DNA of 64,000 nt from Macrotrachela quadricornifera (lineage: Eukaryota > Rotifera > Eurotatoria > Philodinida > Philodinidae). This document shows positions 26,475 through 39,112 of this stretch, in pieces. A program made the position numbers and the translations under genes. Within the stretch, counting starts at the first letter, position 1, and the number at the start of each line of letters is the position of its first letter. The notes beneath the pieces were generated by a model, which worked only from the letters and a program-made list of their open reading frames with translations, made no database searches and had not been told where the DNA came from. The stretch spans positions 143,009 to 207,008 of the forward strand of contig JAJEKB010001139.1 in assembly GCA_022393335.1 (NCBI GenBank), given 5' to 3'.

Positions 26475-28414
26475 TTAAGATTTACAATTATCAGGAGGTA
26501 AAAACGTTGTACGTTGTTGTTCTTTACGTTTTTCTTGTAATCCAGCAAAGAATGTTGTTACATCATCAGCTGTTAATACTCCATCACCATTTGCTTTATT
26601 ACGAAGAAAATCACCAAGTGATTTTTTAAATTCATTTATACCATGTAAAACTTCTAATTTTTTTACATGATCAAGTTTTTGTAATGAATCAGCTAATAAT
26701 TTATCTCCATCAAGATTTTCACTTTTTGCAAAAGCTTGTTTTTCATATTCCTGAATAGCATCATCATCATTAAATACAATTGTAAGATTTGAATTATCAT
26801 ATAATTTCTAATTATATAAAAAAATAAAAATAAAAATAAAAAGCTAATTCAAATTAAAACTTACACAACATTCAAGACACCGACATAATCGTTTTCGCCA
26901 ACCATCACGTAGAAAGATTGTATGAAGTTCATTACTATTTTTATTATTTGAAACAAGAAAACATGGAGGATTACTACTAGCTGCTGCTAGATTAAACAAA
27001 AATTAGTATAATAAAAGATAAATAAAATAATAACTTACCAGCAGTATTTTCTACTGGAGGTGAAATAATTCCATGAGATTCTAAAAGAAAAATCAAGATT
27101 TTATATTAAATCAAATATTTTTCATTTTTTCTAACCATCATAATGTGCCAAGAATGGATGTTTAGTTACGCATGCTTGACATATCATATCCATTTGATCA
27201 GCTTCATTTTCTTCCGTTGGTAATGGAACACCCAAATGCTTAAAAAAAACTAAGATATATAAATAAAAAATCAATAGAGCTATCTTTTACTTGACTATGA
27301 AACCAGTCTTCACATATAATACATTGTATCATGGCATCATCAGCTGTCTGTTATTAAGAAGATTATTTCATTTTTAATTTCAATAAAAAAATTATTTACT
27401 GGTGATTCTTTATCTGGATATGGACGCTTACATGTACAATACAAACCACGAAAATTATCATCATATTTATTAGCTGTATTTTCTGGATCTTTATTCTGAA
27501 AAATATAATTTTATCATAAGTATTATTATTATTACAAATAATTATCTTACTGGATAAAGTTTACATGGTTGATGACTTAATTTTGAATTTCCACAATCAC
27601 ATCGAAAAAATCTAGAAGTTTTATTTAAAAATAGTTGTATTTAACAATAGACTCCAGCTTTTATAGATTAGAATTAACTAAAATCTTGACTTTTTCGTCT
27701 TATCACATAGATCTGTTTGTATAGCGTGTCAAAACTTTTGTACAGACGTCAATATTTTTCTCATGGAACAGATGTGGAAATCTTTTGCACAAAAAATTGA
27801 AGATCGTATGACTAGATGCCATACCGCATATCGGCAATGACTCGAAGTTGTGCTCATTTATGACGGTGAAGAAAAACTACATAATGAATCTCAGTCAGAT
27901 CACTTTGACGCTATTCACAATATTTTTCGTCTCTAGAAACTAATCCTATATGCTTATGAGATGTTTACAATGTAGTGAACAAACTAACAATGTAATTCCT
28001 CTTTTCTATAAATTCTATCGCTTTGTCATTAATTCAAAATACTTCACTACCAATGCTAATAGTAAAATAATCTTACCGTCTTGTATACAATTCATTAACT
28101 TCATGATTGCTATGACAATGAAATGCACATGCTGCACATATACCAGCTAATTGTCCATTACCATTATTATAACATGTCATACAAACAAATAAAGCTTGTC
28201 GTTTTACATATCCCTGAAGAATAATATTTTTTATTTTTATTACAATTATTTCTTATATTTTTACCTGTGGATATGTACATGTATCAGTATCACAATTTCC
28301 GTAGAGTGCTCGTTCTCGATCTAATTCTGCCTCTTCATCATCAATTTGTTCAAGTAATTCACTATATGTAACTATTTCTTCTTCATCATTAGTTGTCATT
28401 TGATTAGCAGACAT
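26475..28414 (-). CDS. UBR7: UBR-box and PHD-finger protein UBR7 (putative E3 ubiquitin ligase)
   Basis: Nine exons on minus (plus coordinates, 5' to 3'): 28265-28414, 28077-28213, 27551-27611, 27400-27495, 27291-27347, 27136-27238, 27039-27080, 26865-26986, 26475-26807. They give 366 residues; the human protein is about 425. The UBR box spans about 45-116: CTYPQGYVKRQALFVCMTC, then GICAACAFHCHSNHEV, then FRCDCGNSKL. The PHD finger spans about 134-200: LYCTCKRPYPD, IQCIICEDWFHSQHLG, MICQACV. This pairing is unique to UBR7. The UBR box recognises N-degrons in the N-end rule family, and UBR7 has been linked to histone H2B ubiquitination. The C-terminal part is charged and helical. A strong pyrimidine tract plus AG lies 12 bases before the ATG. 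Confidence 0.94.
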
Positions 28415-29372
28415 TGATTTATTTTTCTAGTAGAACAAAAAAAAGAAATTATATTAATAATAAGCTTAGCAACATAAACAAAAAAATATTGAAATCTATT
28501 TTTATTTATGCTTGCTATAGTATGAATATGATTTTTGATGCATATGATCATGAACAAAAGCAACGGAGTTTCTTATCAAATTAATAAAATATTGTTTACA
28601 TCATCATCTTTTTCAAATTGAAGAATCTATAGGATTCCGAAAGATGTGCATGTCAATGACGAAGAGGGTGAAGTTGAAGGGGTTCATTTTATTTCGAAAC
28701 TCCCATCCGTACGTTTGTGCGCATCGTTCGTATACTCGAATCTTTTATGCCTTGAAACTTGAGATCTATCAATAAGCTTGTAATCTTTTAAATCTGAAAA
28801 AATTACTTTCAATTCAATTGTTATTGATGAATATGAAAATTAATTTATTGAGAAAGAAAATATCGAATTGATATATTTCTGTAGAAGTTTTCTCATGTGA
28901 AGTAAAGATCATAAAGAAATATTTTCATCTATTGAATGCTATTTGATTTCATTGATTGATTAATGAAATTCTAGAAACATTTAGAATCAAGACTTATTAT
29001 CACTTCTTAATTTCCACGTTCCGAATTAGAATCTTCATTTCATTACAATTAACTTCAACTTTCATTTCTGAAAAGAGCATCATAATGCTTACCTATATAA
29101 ATTCCGATTAATAAGCAAAAGTATTTTATTTCGCCGATGTTAAAAGAATATTTCTAGAACAAACCAAAAGAAAAAACAAGTTCATAAGTGATGACATAAT
29201 GTCCTAGAACAGTGCAAAAGATTAATAGAAAAAAAAAAAGTAATAACGTTAAAAACACAACAACAACAACGATAACAAGGTCATTCATCAGTTTGAAGGG
29301 CATCACATGCATAGACACACACGCACACACACACATTTGTTGTTTAATTGTTCATAATCATTTATTGTTCAT
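28415..29372. other. Intergenic between UBR7 and CCT8
   Basis: No coding region. A (CA)n-like stretch lies near 29318-29335, next to the 3' end of CCT8. Confidence 0.5.
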
Positions 29373-31560
29373 TTAATCATCATTATCCCATCCTTTATTT
29401 TCTTTTGGTTTTGGTCCACCAGCTGGTTTAGCACAAATAATTTCATCAACACTTAAAACCGTACAAGCAGCTTTTGTTGCAAATAAAATTGCCCATTTTT
29501 TTGTTATATATAAATCATATAATTCATTTAATTTTACATCACCTGTATCATATGTTATATCATTTGATTGTGTTGTCGCTGATTGTGCTTGTCCAATAAG
29601 AAAACCCAAATTTGGATTATCATGATGACCAACATAAAGTTTAGCTAAAATTTCTGTACTTTTAACACCTGAATTTTCTGCAAGAATTTTTGGTATATAT
29701 TCAAATGTTTCAGCATAACGTTGAATAGCATATTGTTCAATGCCAGGACATGTACGAGCATATTCAGAAAGTTTTGATGCTAATTCAATTTCAGTTGCAC
29801 CACCACCTGGTAATAAAACTGTATCACGAGTTAAAGCTTTATAATTATTAACAGCATCATCAACAGCTCGTTCACAATCATCAAGAATCTAAATAATAAT
29901 TTAAAAAAAAATAAATATTTATATATTCAATATATATAATTTACTTGATCAGTTGATCCACGTAAAATTAATGTTGCAATATGTGATTTAGCATGTTTAA
30001 AAACAACAACATGTGTATCACCAATTTCATCAACATAAATTGAATCACAAGCTCCCATTTCTTCATGTGTTGGTGCACGAAGTTTTGGTAAAACAACTGC
30101 ATCAATTGTTTTAGCAACACGACGTAAATCAAATTTTGATTGTAAACGTACACCCATTATGTTATATTTATTTAAAAAATGAAGAGCCATTTCACCTACT
30201 TTACCACCACTAACAATAACATTAATACCAGCATCAGCTAAAGATTTTATTTGTGCTTCAATACTTGCTTCTTCATCTTTTGAAAAAGCTAATAATTCAT
30301 CTGCAGATTTTAATAAAACTGTTCCTTTTGTTTCTGTTACTTGAATATCAATTGGACAACTAAATACAGCAATTTTTGCTTGATTTATTTTTGTTATTTC
30401 AGATTCAACTTCACGTTTTAATACCATGCCTGGTATCATTGTTGATTGAAATAAACCTCCACCTAAGATTTTACATATACGAACACTATCAACATTAAAT
30501 GAACTTGTTGAATCACTTCCTGTTACTGTTAAACATGCTTTTGTTACTAAATCACCTAAAAATTCATGATAACCAAATAATTTACTTCCTATAGCTGTTT
30601 GAAGAACTTTCGAAACAATTGGTTCATTATCACGTAAATTTTCTTTTGTTAAATTAACTTTTATTTCAAATGTTGGTAATAATTCAAGTGATTTTTTTAA
30701 TGCTAAATTATATCCATCAATTATTTCACTTGGTGATAAACCCATACGAAGTAAACCTTCAGCATTTTCAAGTAATTTAGAAGAAAATAATATAACATAA
30801 TTTGTTCCATCACCAATTTCTTTTTCTTGCATATCACTTGCTAGCATTAAGATTTTTGCTGCTGGATGTACAACATCAATTTCACGAAGAATTGATGCGG
30901 CATCATTTGTAACAAATAATTTTTCAATATGATTTATAACCATTTTATTTAAACCATTTGGACCAAAACTTGATGTTGTTGTTTCACATAATTCTTTACA
31001 AGCGCCAATATTACGATAGACAGCTTCATCAAGACCTGACAAAGAAAAAATATAATGAAAAATTGAAGAGTCATTTTAATAAGATTGTAACTATTAGTAA
31101 ATTAATTCTCGTATAATCATCTAGAATCTTGGCAAGTTAGCTAGTTTTGTTTTAGTACTATATACATATATTAGAATATCATAAGAAAACAAGTATTTAT
31201 TTTATAGATACTTGTATTCAAGTTAAAGTTAATGATTTAACTATGTATTATCATAGTGCTATCTATTCCCCAAAGATAATTTTTGAATTAACTTTTATTA
31301 TTTTTTGCAATATTTATTATGATGGAATATTCTCCAAATTATACTGTATATGTAAATAATAATTGAAGAAAATTCTCTTATCATTTTGAAAATCTCTAAA
31401 ACTCGTATAAGAAATAAAATGATGATGTAAATCAATTTTAATTTATTATTGAATATAACGAAATCATCAAGTAAATATTTTCTTGCTTACCATGCATATA
31501 TTTTGAACCTTCTTTCATCATTGAGGCAAAGCCTGGTGCTTTTGGTACACGTAGAGCCAT
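29373..31560 (-). CDS. CCT8: T-complex protein 1 subunit theta (CCT8)
   Basis: Three exons on minus: 31491-31560, 29945-31035, 29373-29888, in phase, 558 residues (family about 548). The start MALRVPKAPGFASMMKEGSKYMHG is the canonical theta N terminus. ATPase motifs are SSFGPNGLNKMV (45-56), VTNDAASIL and EIGDGTNYV (97-104). Asn in place of the second Thr in GDGTN is characteristic of the theta subunit. The apical-domain region SGGKVGEMALHFL and the C-terminal GGGATEIELA are present. CCT8 is one of eight subunits of the cytosolic TRiC/CCT chaperonin that folds actin, tubulin and WD40 proteins using ATP. The 455-nt first intron is long for this window. The C terminus, GWDNDD, is acidic. Confidence 0.96.
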
Positions 31561-32017
31561 ATTAATAGTCTAATTAGTGAAGATGAAATTACTTGTGTAT
31601 GTATATGTTTATCTAAAAATAAAATTAAACAATATCTAACAAGTTTCGAGAAAGTAAAAGGTAACGAGAAGAGGATATCATTTTAATTAAAAATGAAAAA
31701 TCTTAAGAGGGTTATTTATATATAATTTAAGTAACATTTTGTCTTTGGAAGAAGATTTTTTTCAAAACATCACAACAGTAAAGAGTATATAAATGAAATG
31801 ATAACAGAAAAATAAAAGTAGAACACACTATTTATTTCTTTTTAATTTAGTTTAAATTGTGAAGTGGAACGAATCTAATTAGCCCGTTCATTACTATTCC
31901 TGTCTCGTTTTTGTTTATATTATTATTAAAATTAGACTAAAAAGAAATATATATTCTATTTTAGTTTCATTTCTATTCTGTTTTTCTGTCATTAATTCAT
32001 TTATATACTTCTTATTG
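31561..32017. other. CCT8 upstream region
   Basis: AT-rich flank without a coding region; it contains the likely CCT8 promoter, but I see no clear motif. Confidence 0.4.
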
Positions 32018-32274
32018 TTATGTAGTTTGAAAAATTTTTCTTCGAAAAACCCAATGATACTTAAGTTTTGATGTAGATGTATGTAACTGTTTGGTAGCAT
32101 TTGTTACTGGTTGTTGAATTGATTCATTTGAATTTTTAGCAAGTTCAGTTATATACCAATTTGAAAATATACATCCTGTATCATGTGAATATTTTTTGTA
32201 ATAATATTCAATGATAAAAGATGTTATCTACTGAAAACTTTTCCATCAATTTGAATACCAACATTATCTGGTAT
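32018..32274 (-). pseudogene. Decayed coding fragment, family not recognised
   Basis: On minus, 32274-32227 reads IPDNVGIQIDGKVFSR and then hits TAA. In a shifted frame 32227-32018 reads 69 codons to a stop. That part includes ITSFIIEYYYKKYSHDTG, CIFSNWYITELAKNS and KYHWVFRRK. Amino-acid composition and codon use look like genuine protein rather than noise. No start codon, upstream exons or clean splice signals repair the shift, although TACCAG directly precedes the first part. It may be the tail of a gene copy whose body is lost, or a pair of exons from an unfound gene. I assign no function. Confidence 0.4.
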
Positions 32275-33352
32275 ATTTTAATTGACTATTGTAATTCGTT
32301 GTCTGTGACATGATGGTCGATGTTAGTCCTATCAAATAATGTAAAAGAAAAAGAATAAAGAAAATTCTTTTAGTTACCATTATTGTTGTTATATTACTTA
32401 GTTTGTTTGATTGGATACAAACATAGAACTTGTTTAGTTACCTTCATAGTGCAATTCATTGATATATATTCTGAAATATGTAATATTAATTATGCTTTTT
32501 CTAAATTTAATTATTCTTATTTATTTGTTTTTTTATTGCTGATCAATGGTGACATCTATCCAAGAGACAACTTATAATATTCAAGCATTTAAAATAATCA
32601 AATTTAGCAAGATGCTTTAGCGTTATTATTCATTAGAAAGTTTCACAATCACATTGAACTCAATAATCTATTGATTCTTAAATTACAAGTTCAAATCAAC
32701 GATCAACTCTATCATAGAATATCATTATTGAATTAGAACTTCTTGAATTTAAAAACTAACTTTGAAGTTTAAATGCTGTAAATATCGATAGATGTTCAGA
32801 TTTCTTTCTTTTCTATATTGTATTGTTCATTTCATCGTATTATCAGTATGATTCTTTTGATATTCTTCTATCCCTCTTTCATCCATTGCTTCTTTAGATT
32901 ATTTTTTAAATTTCAATAAGAAATAATTATTTTCACAAAAAAATTCTATTACATATATATTTCATTCACAATTGATTTTATTTTACTAAGATAATCAATA
33001 CAGATTGATTTGATTATGTCATTCAAAAACTTTTCTTTTTTTGATCATCAGAAACTTTTCTTTGTATATATTGGATCATCATTCATTATTTAGTAAGAAG
33101 AAAAATAGAATAAGGATCAAATAAACTTCTTTTTTTTTATCTTACACAAAGGTCGCTTTGCCAAGCATATTCTTTATTATGAAAGAAGCATCATGAATAT
33201 TCTTTTGTTCTTTTCATTTTCATAATCACATAGATCGATATTCGATCCATATGTCGTAAAAAAAAAGTAATTCGACCTAAGATAAGTTCTTTGATGAATA
33301 AAAGAAGAATGAGAATAAAATGTTCATTTAAATCAGTTCATTCTTTTCGATT
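32275..33352. other. Intergenic upstream of the first NtA-like surface protein
   Basis: No gene seen; AT-rich with short T and A runs. Confidence 0.5.
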
Positions 33353-34383
33353 ATGAATATGAATAATCAACGTTTATTCATTATTATTTTTCTTATTTTT
33401 ATCATTATACATTTAATATCAACATTTGAATGTGATGAATATTCTTATCCAAATGATGTTTCATTTGATAAAAAAGTTCATGAATCACCTATTGTTATTA
33501 TTGGTACTTCATTAAATAAAATAATTGATACAAATATTGGAAATTTATTTAATGTTACATTTCTTGTTCGATGCATTTTAAAAGGTCGACCAACTCAACG
33601 TATTATCCATATTGTTCAAGCAGGTTAATAGAAAAAAAATAAAAATTCTTCTTTTTTTTTTTGTTTAAAATAAATCAATTCTAGGTTCACTTCTTGGTCG
33701 TCGTTCATGTCAAAAATTAAATGTTAATCGACAATATATTGTTTTTCTTGAACCATTTTTTGATGGAACTTATCGACCAGCAGATTTTAATGAAATTCCT
33801 TATAGTAATCAAATAAATATTTTACTTGAAAAAACATGTGGTCTTTCACGAACATATCCATTTACGAAAACAAATGACACTGAAGCAGCATTAACTAATA
33901 AATGTCCACCAGCTGTTTCTATTGATTGTTCATTGAGTATGTTTAATTTAAGGTTTTTTAAATATAATTCATTACCTATCTGCAGAAACATCGAAACGAA
34001 CTACCACAACAACAACAACAGCAACTACAACAACAACAACAACAACAACAGCAACTGCAACAACAGTAACAACAACAGTAACAACAACAACAACAACAAT
34101 AACAGTAACAGCAACAACAACAACAACGACAACAACACAAACAAGTTCAGTTGTAACAACAGCTAGCACTACTTTATTTGGAACCAATTCAATTGATTTA
34201 GCAGCATTAGCACTTCTCCTAGCTGAACATCAACAACGAAATCTTGATTCAAATTTTTTAAATGGTCAAAAGCATAAATCACTTTTTTCCGATGATGATG
34301 CACGAAAAAATGGAACCAATCGATTATCATATATTATAATTAATTTAATTCATTTGATTTTTTTTAGTATTCTTTATGTTTAA
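33353..34383 (+). CDS. Secreted or GPI-anchored surface protein with a Thr-rich stalk (paralogue A)
   Basis: Exons 33353-33623, 33685-33936 and 33986-34383 join in phase to 306 residues. Residues 1-25 are a signal peptide (RLFIIIFLIFIIIHLIS). A globular part of about 150 residues follows with patterns PIVIIGTSLNKII, FLVRCILKGRP, SCQKLNVNRQYIVFLEP, YRPADFNEI and LEKTCGLSR. Next comes a Thr/Ala/Val tract of about 50 residues encoded by ACA repeats (about 34000-34145), a likely O-glycosylated stalk. The C terminus ends in a hydrophobic tail (IIINLIHLIFFSILYV), as for GPI attachment or a membrane anchor. The globular part resembles NTR/agrin-NtA-type OB folds (V.xG, CxxKG, FLxP spacing); that link is inference. 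Gene B at 38208 is a clear paralogue with the first intron at the same place and phase. Confidence 0.8.
34003..34145 (+). repeat. In-frame ACA (Thr) repeat tract
   Basis: Interrupted (ACA)n with GCA, GTA and ATA codons, inside exon 3 of the surface protein. It encodes a poly-Thr stalk and produces spurious open frames in the other registers and on the other strand. Confidence 0.9.
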
Positions 34384-35171
34384 TTTTAAAATAAAAAAAA
34401 ATCTTCATTTGTGTTTGATTGCTTGCTGTGTTATAATTTTATTCTTTAAACATAAAAGAGATTCGATATTTTATGTTACAAGTAAAACATCAGCAGTTAT
34501 TGATTGCTACATTTCGAAAAAGAAATCTCATAGATAATTGTTTAAGTTCAATTTTTATTAAAGTCTTCATAAACGGAAAAGTTCATGTTCTTTATTGATG
34601 ACATTTTTTATTTTAAGTAGATCACAAAGAAATCAAGCATATATTTCTGTTTATATCGATTCAAAATGACGCGGGATTCTTATAAGAATTATGATTTTTT
34701 TTCTGTAATAATCTGTATCTGTATTATTCTCGTTCAAAACTCTAATATAAAAAGAAGTTTCGAGCAACAGTTATCGTTTCGTTGAACTTTGCACATTAGA
34801 TACGTCCCTAAAAAGTTTTAAATATTAATATTTAAAATTCATGTATTGCTATTGATGACATCTTTTTCTTGTCTGTAGAGGGATATTTATATGTTTCCAA
34901 TGTGTTCAACTCCTGGCAACAAAACATATTTATGTCTCTTGTAGAGAGAACAGAAAAAAACATAGCTTATGACGTATAATTATTCAATTTTTCTTTTCTT
35001 CCGCGGATATGACTACAGCAAAAAAAATCTTGTTTCTAATTTATTACTAACTAGTCTATTCAATCATTTGCATTTTTTCTTAACTCAAATTTACTAGAAT
35101 TATCAAGTCAAAATATTCTACTTCATTTGCTGTATCTACATTTCTTCAGTTAAACTAAAAGATAATTAATA
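34384..35171. other. Intergenic upstream of ARL13B
   Basis: No coding region. The sequence tttcttcag ends at 35149, 22 bases before the ARL13B start, and is acceptor-like. Confidence 0.5.
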
Positions 35172-37578
35172 ATGGGTGGCACAGCTTGCAAAGGCATGCC
35201 AAATAGTAACAAGTAAAAAATAATAAATCATATAAAAATAAATATATTTTACTTTCGGTATATTGTTATTATAGAGCAATTACTATTGCAATTCTCGGTT
35301 TAGACAATGCCGGTAAATTTATTAAATTGTATAAAAAATTGAAAACTTCAAAAATATGTTGTTTTATTTTTAATTTCTTAGGAAAAACAACAACAACTCG
35401 AGTACTTGAAAAAGGTATTGAAATATTGTATAAATATTTAATAATAATTATTGATTTTAATTTAGCTCCAGTCGATTCCGTAGCACCAACAATTGGTTAT
35501 TCTCAAACAGAAATTACACATAAAAATGAAAAAATCAAATTAATTGATTTGGGTGGTGCAAAATCATTTCGTGAAGCTTGGCGTCATTATTATGATGATG
35601 CATATGGATTTGTTTATGTTCTTGATTCAAGTGAAGAAGATCGTCTTGGTGAAAATCGTGATGTATTAAAACGACTTTTACAAGAAGACAAAGTGAAAGG
35701 AAAACCAATTCTTATGTATGAAATATATATATATATGAATAAATAGAAAAATTTTATCTATTTTATCTAGTTTGGCAAATAAACAAGATAAAGCAGAAGC
35801 ACTTGATAAAAATGCAATTCTTGAAGATTTAAAAATTGAACGACTTGTAAATGAAAATCGAACATTATGTCGTGTGGTAAGAATAAATATTTAAATTTCA
35901 ATATATAACTCTTGAAATTTATTTAGGAATCATGTACAGCTAAATCAATGAATCGTGCTGGAAAAAATTCTAAAATGGATGAATCTATTCGACATGGTTT
36001 TGATTGGCTTATTAAAACAGTTTATGAACATTATGATATATTACATAAACGTGTTGAACATGATGTTCAACAACGTAATGAAACTGAACAAAAAGCAAAA
36101 CATGAACGACAAGAACGTGTACAAAGATTGCGTGAAGAGTAAAATTTTTTTTACAAATTATTATTTGAAATAATATAAGAATTTATTATGAATTTTTATT
36201 TTAGACGAGAAAGAGAAGAAGGTACACAAGATAATAATGATGACGATGATAATACCACACGAAATGGTTTTGTTCCAATTGGTCAAGCTGTTAAAAATGC
36301 TGAAGTAAGATCTGCGGCTACTACTACTATTATTAATGGTGAAACATAGAAAAGAGAACATCGATATTAATTGCTGTCTGTGATATTCTTTTTTTTTGTC
36401 TTTATATTACCTGATAATAAAAACCAGAACAGTTTAATTTAAGATTATTTAATTTGCTAATTTATGTGTTTTAAATGTTTTGCTGCTAATGCTTAGTTGA
36501 TTCTTGAGATTCATTTATTTATTTTTTGGTATATAAATATTGGTTATTATGAAGACAGACTATTCATATTTTATTAAAGCTATTATACCATTAATTTTCT
36601 TTGAATGTTTGTTTTTTATTCTAGCGAAATTCATCAGAAAAACCAGCAAAAGATAAATCAAATCATATAGCATCAGTTGAAAAAATAAAATCTAAAACAA
36701 ATAATGCAAACAAATCTGTTCCACCAATACCAGCACCACGATCTTCATCTCATACACGAACATTAATTAATGATGAAGATAGTGATGAACAAGAATATCC
36801 ACGACGACATAGTACAGAACTTTCACCAAGACGGAAAGAATCACCAATACCTCGATCTATTTCATCAAATTTTGATGAAAATGAACAAATTAATACAATA
36901 GATGATCAAACATCAATTCGATCGATACCTGGAAAAAAGAAAAAAGTTATTGGCGCTGGTCGACATCGTTTACATGGTGATAATCTTCCGCCATTAGCTC
37001 CATCATCTGCAGCATCTCGTCGTGATGATTTAACACAAAATAAAGGACTACCTGTTGGTACACCACGACCACAAGCTCTCGTTGCACAATGGGCTATAAC
37101 AAGTCCAACTCCACAGGTAACAGCTGAAAAGTTAACAACAATTAACAGTGATAACGAATTAGATGATGATACAGATAAATATAAATCATTAAAACTAACT
37201 AAACGGATTGTTTCTCCTCATCCAATAACAACAAATCGAATAATCCATGATAAAAAAAGTCAATTAAAACCAATTAATAATGATGATGATAATAACGAAA
37301 ATTTAACAAATAATGATTATAAAAAATCGTCTCGTTCAAAACGACCTACTCATTTAAATGGTAATAATGACGATGATGATGACGATGATGATAATACATC
37401 TCGAAGATCATCATCAAGACAAAAATCGCGCTCAAGATTAAGTAATGATAATGATGATGATTTTAATAATATCTCAAACAGACGAGCATCATCATCAGCT
37501 CGTAAAACAACTGGCAATGATTCTTCACATCGATCTCATTCAAGAACTAATGGAAATATTGATGATGATCTTCAATGA
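35172..37578 (+). CDS. ARL13B: ADP-ribosylation-factor-like GTPase 13B (ciliary)
   Basis: Eight exons: 35172-35212, 35275-35312, 35382-35414, 35466-35715, 35771-35876, 35927-36138, 36205-36304, 36625-37578; 577 residues against 428 in human. The P-loop GLDNAGKTT is built from three tiny exons. G3 is DLGGAK, so the catalytic Gln of ordinary Arf proteins is replaced, as in ARL13B. G4 is NKQD and G5 is CTAKS. A coiled coil follows (HKRVEHDVQQRNETEQKAK, ERVQRLREERERE), the ARL13B hallmark. The long tail is Ser/Arg/Asp-rich, contains VPPIPAP (a possible VxPx ciliary signal) and has poly-Asp runs. Gly2 and Cys6 in MGGTACKG could be lipidated. ARL13B is the exchange factor for ARL3 in the ciliary membrane; cilia are prominent in rotifers. 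Confidence 0.93.
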
Positions 37579-38207
37579 ATAAACTAAAAGTTATATTTTA
37601 CAAAGAAGTGTCTTTATTTCTGATTTTTTTTATACAATAATCTGTTTATGTTTCTTCATGTCTGAAAAGAGGACAAAAAATAACTATTATAATTCATTAC
37701 TGTTTGAACAAAAGAAAATAGGTTGTGAATATTTATTTGCTTATTAAAGTGTTTAACTATCATTTTTAGCATAGCTGTAAATATTTGTAGAGTCTACAAT
37801 TGTTTTTTAATTATAAGATCATTTAAAACACTTTCAAACACGACAAATTGTACATAAAAAAACCTCACAATAGCTATTACTTCTTTTTTAAAACTAAATA
37901 AAACAATAATATCATTTATTGTAAAGAAGATGTGAAATATCATGTAAGAATATTCTAAAATTTCTTTTCTATTTAATGTATCATAGAATACGTGTACGCT
38001 GATCTATCTTGCATAGAGAAAGGAAAGATAAAAACTTTTTTTTCTCTCTTCTATAATTATCGTCCATATTGTTCAAAAGATAAATTTTGAATATGCATAT
38101 CAGACGTGCATTCTTACTCTTCTACGACGTGTATATAAATATATATAAAATTTCTTCTATCATTACATTCACATCGACTTGATATTAAAATTCTTTTCTT
38201 ACTAACA
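37579..38207. other. Intergenic between ARL13B and paralogue B
   Basis: No gene. It holds a TATA-box candidate for the next gene at 38132-38139. Confidence 0.5.
38132..38139 (+). promoter_or_regulatory. TATA-box candidate of paralogue B
   Basis: TATATAAA lies 69-76 bases upstream of the start codon at 38208, suitable spacing for a short 5'UTR. The surrounding DNA is AT-rich, so this could be chance. Confidence 0.35.
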
Positions 38208-39112
38208 ATGCTTACTATTAGTAGCATCTTTATTCTTATCGTTATATCTTTTTGTCATGGACAATCAACAATCAATCGGGAATGTACACTTGATACGGTA
38301 GATTTTGCTACCAAAGTAGAAAAATCATCTGTTGTTGTCTATGGAAAATCAATGTCAAAAATTATGAATGATGGAAGTGATTCTATATTTCATGTATTAT
38401 TTCAAGTGGATTGTATCTTGAAAGGACCAGCAACTGTACGACAAATTAATATAACAAATGCTGGTAAAATCAATTTCTTTTCAAAAATATAAGAAAATAT
38501 TTGTTTTTAGGTCGTGTAGAAGGTAAACAATATTGTCAAAAATTTCCTATTGGTAAAGGCTATTCAATTGCTTTTCTTGAACCAATTTCATTAAATGAAA
38601 CTGATCATGAAACATTTACTCCAGCTGATTTTGTTGAAATATTAGATGAAGGAAATTCAACAAGTGATTTATTAGCTCGTACATGTTCCCTTCATCGATT
38701 AGTACCACGTGAAACATCAGCAACAGTTACTGAAGTATGTCCATCTGTTGGTACTGATCCAATGTGTCATGAAATTGTAAGTACAACAGTAATTATGAAA
38801 ACTGACAATATCATTAATAACAATGATCTCCTCATCAATACAACACCTGCTCTTATTACTGCAACTGATCTTATTAATACAACAAAAATTATTACATCTG
38901 ATGCAGCAACAAATACATTCAACAAAACTTTAATTATTCCAGGTGATAAAGGACGTAAAACACATCCAATTCATACTCCACAACAAGAAATTGATGCTAT
39001 TCGAAGTAAATCACATAGTACTCAAGTTGATGTTGATAAAAATAATGGTGGCAACTCAATGACAATTAGTATTCTTCTTATGATAATGGCTATTTTCTTC
39101 TGTTCAAATTAA
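38208..39112 (+). CDS. Secreted or GPI-anchored surface protein (paralogue B)
   Basis: Exons 38208-38463 and 38511-39112 give 285 residues. There is a signal peptide at about 1-18 (ISSIFILIVISFCHG). The globular part matches paralogue A at 33353: ECxxxxVDFATKVEKSSVVVYG, FQVDCILKG, ITNAG (intron here in both genes, phase 1), YCQKFPIGKGYSIAFLEP, TPADFVEIL and ARTCSLHRLVP. The second half is Thr/Asn/Ile-rich with several N-glycosylation sequons but lacks the ACA tract of A. A short hydrophobic C terminus (MTISILLMIMAIFFCSN) suggests GPI attachment. It probably acts at the cell surface or in a secreted matrix. The OB-fold/NTR-like assignment rests on motif spacing only. Confidence 0.8.

Noticed and set aside
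28735..28760. Possible tRNA T-arm-like word (ttcgtatactcgaatc)
   Set aside because: No matching box A or cloverleaf could be built around it.
29318..29335. (CA)n tract considered as a telomere-like repeat
   Set aside because: A simple dinucleotide run without G-rich telomere units.
33972..34187. Poly-Asn plus-strand frame and poly-Val minus-strand frame over the ACA tract
   Set aside because: Register shadows of the Thr-rich exon of paralogue A; the Thr frame alone continues in phase from the upstream exons.
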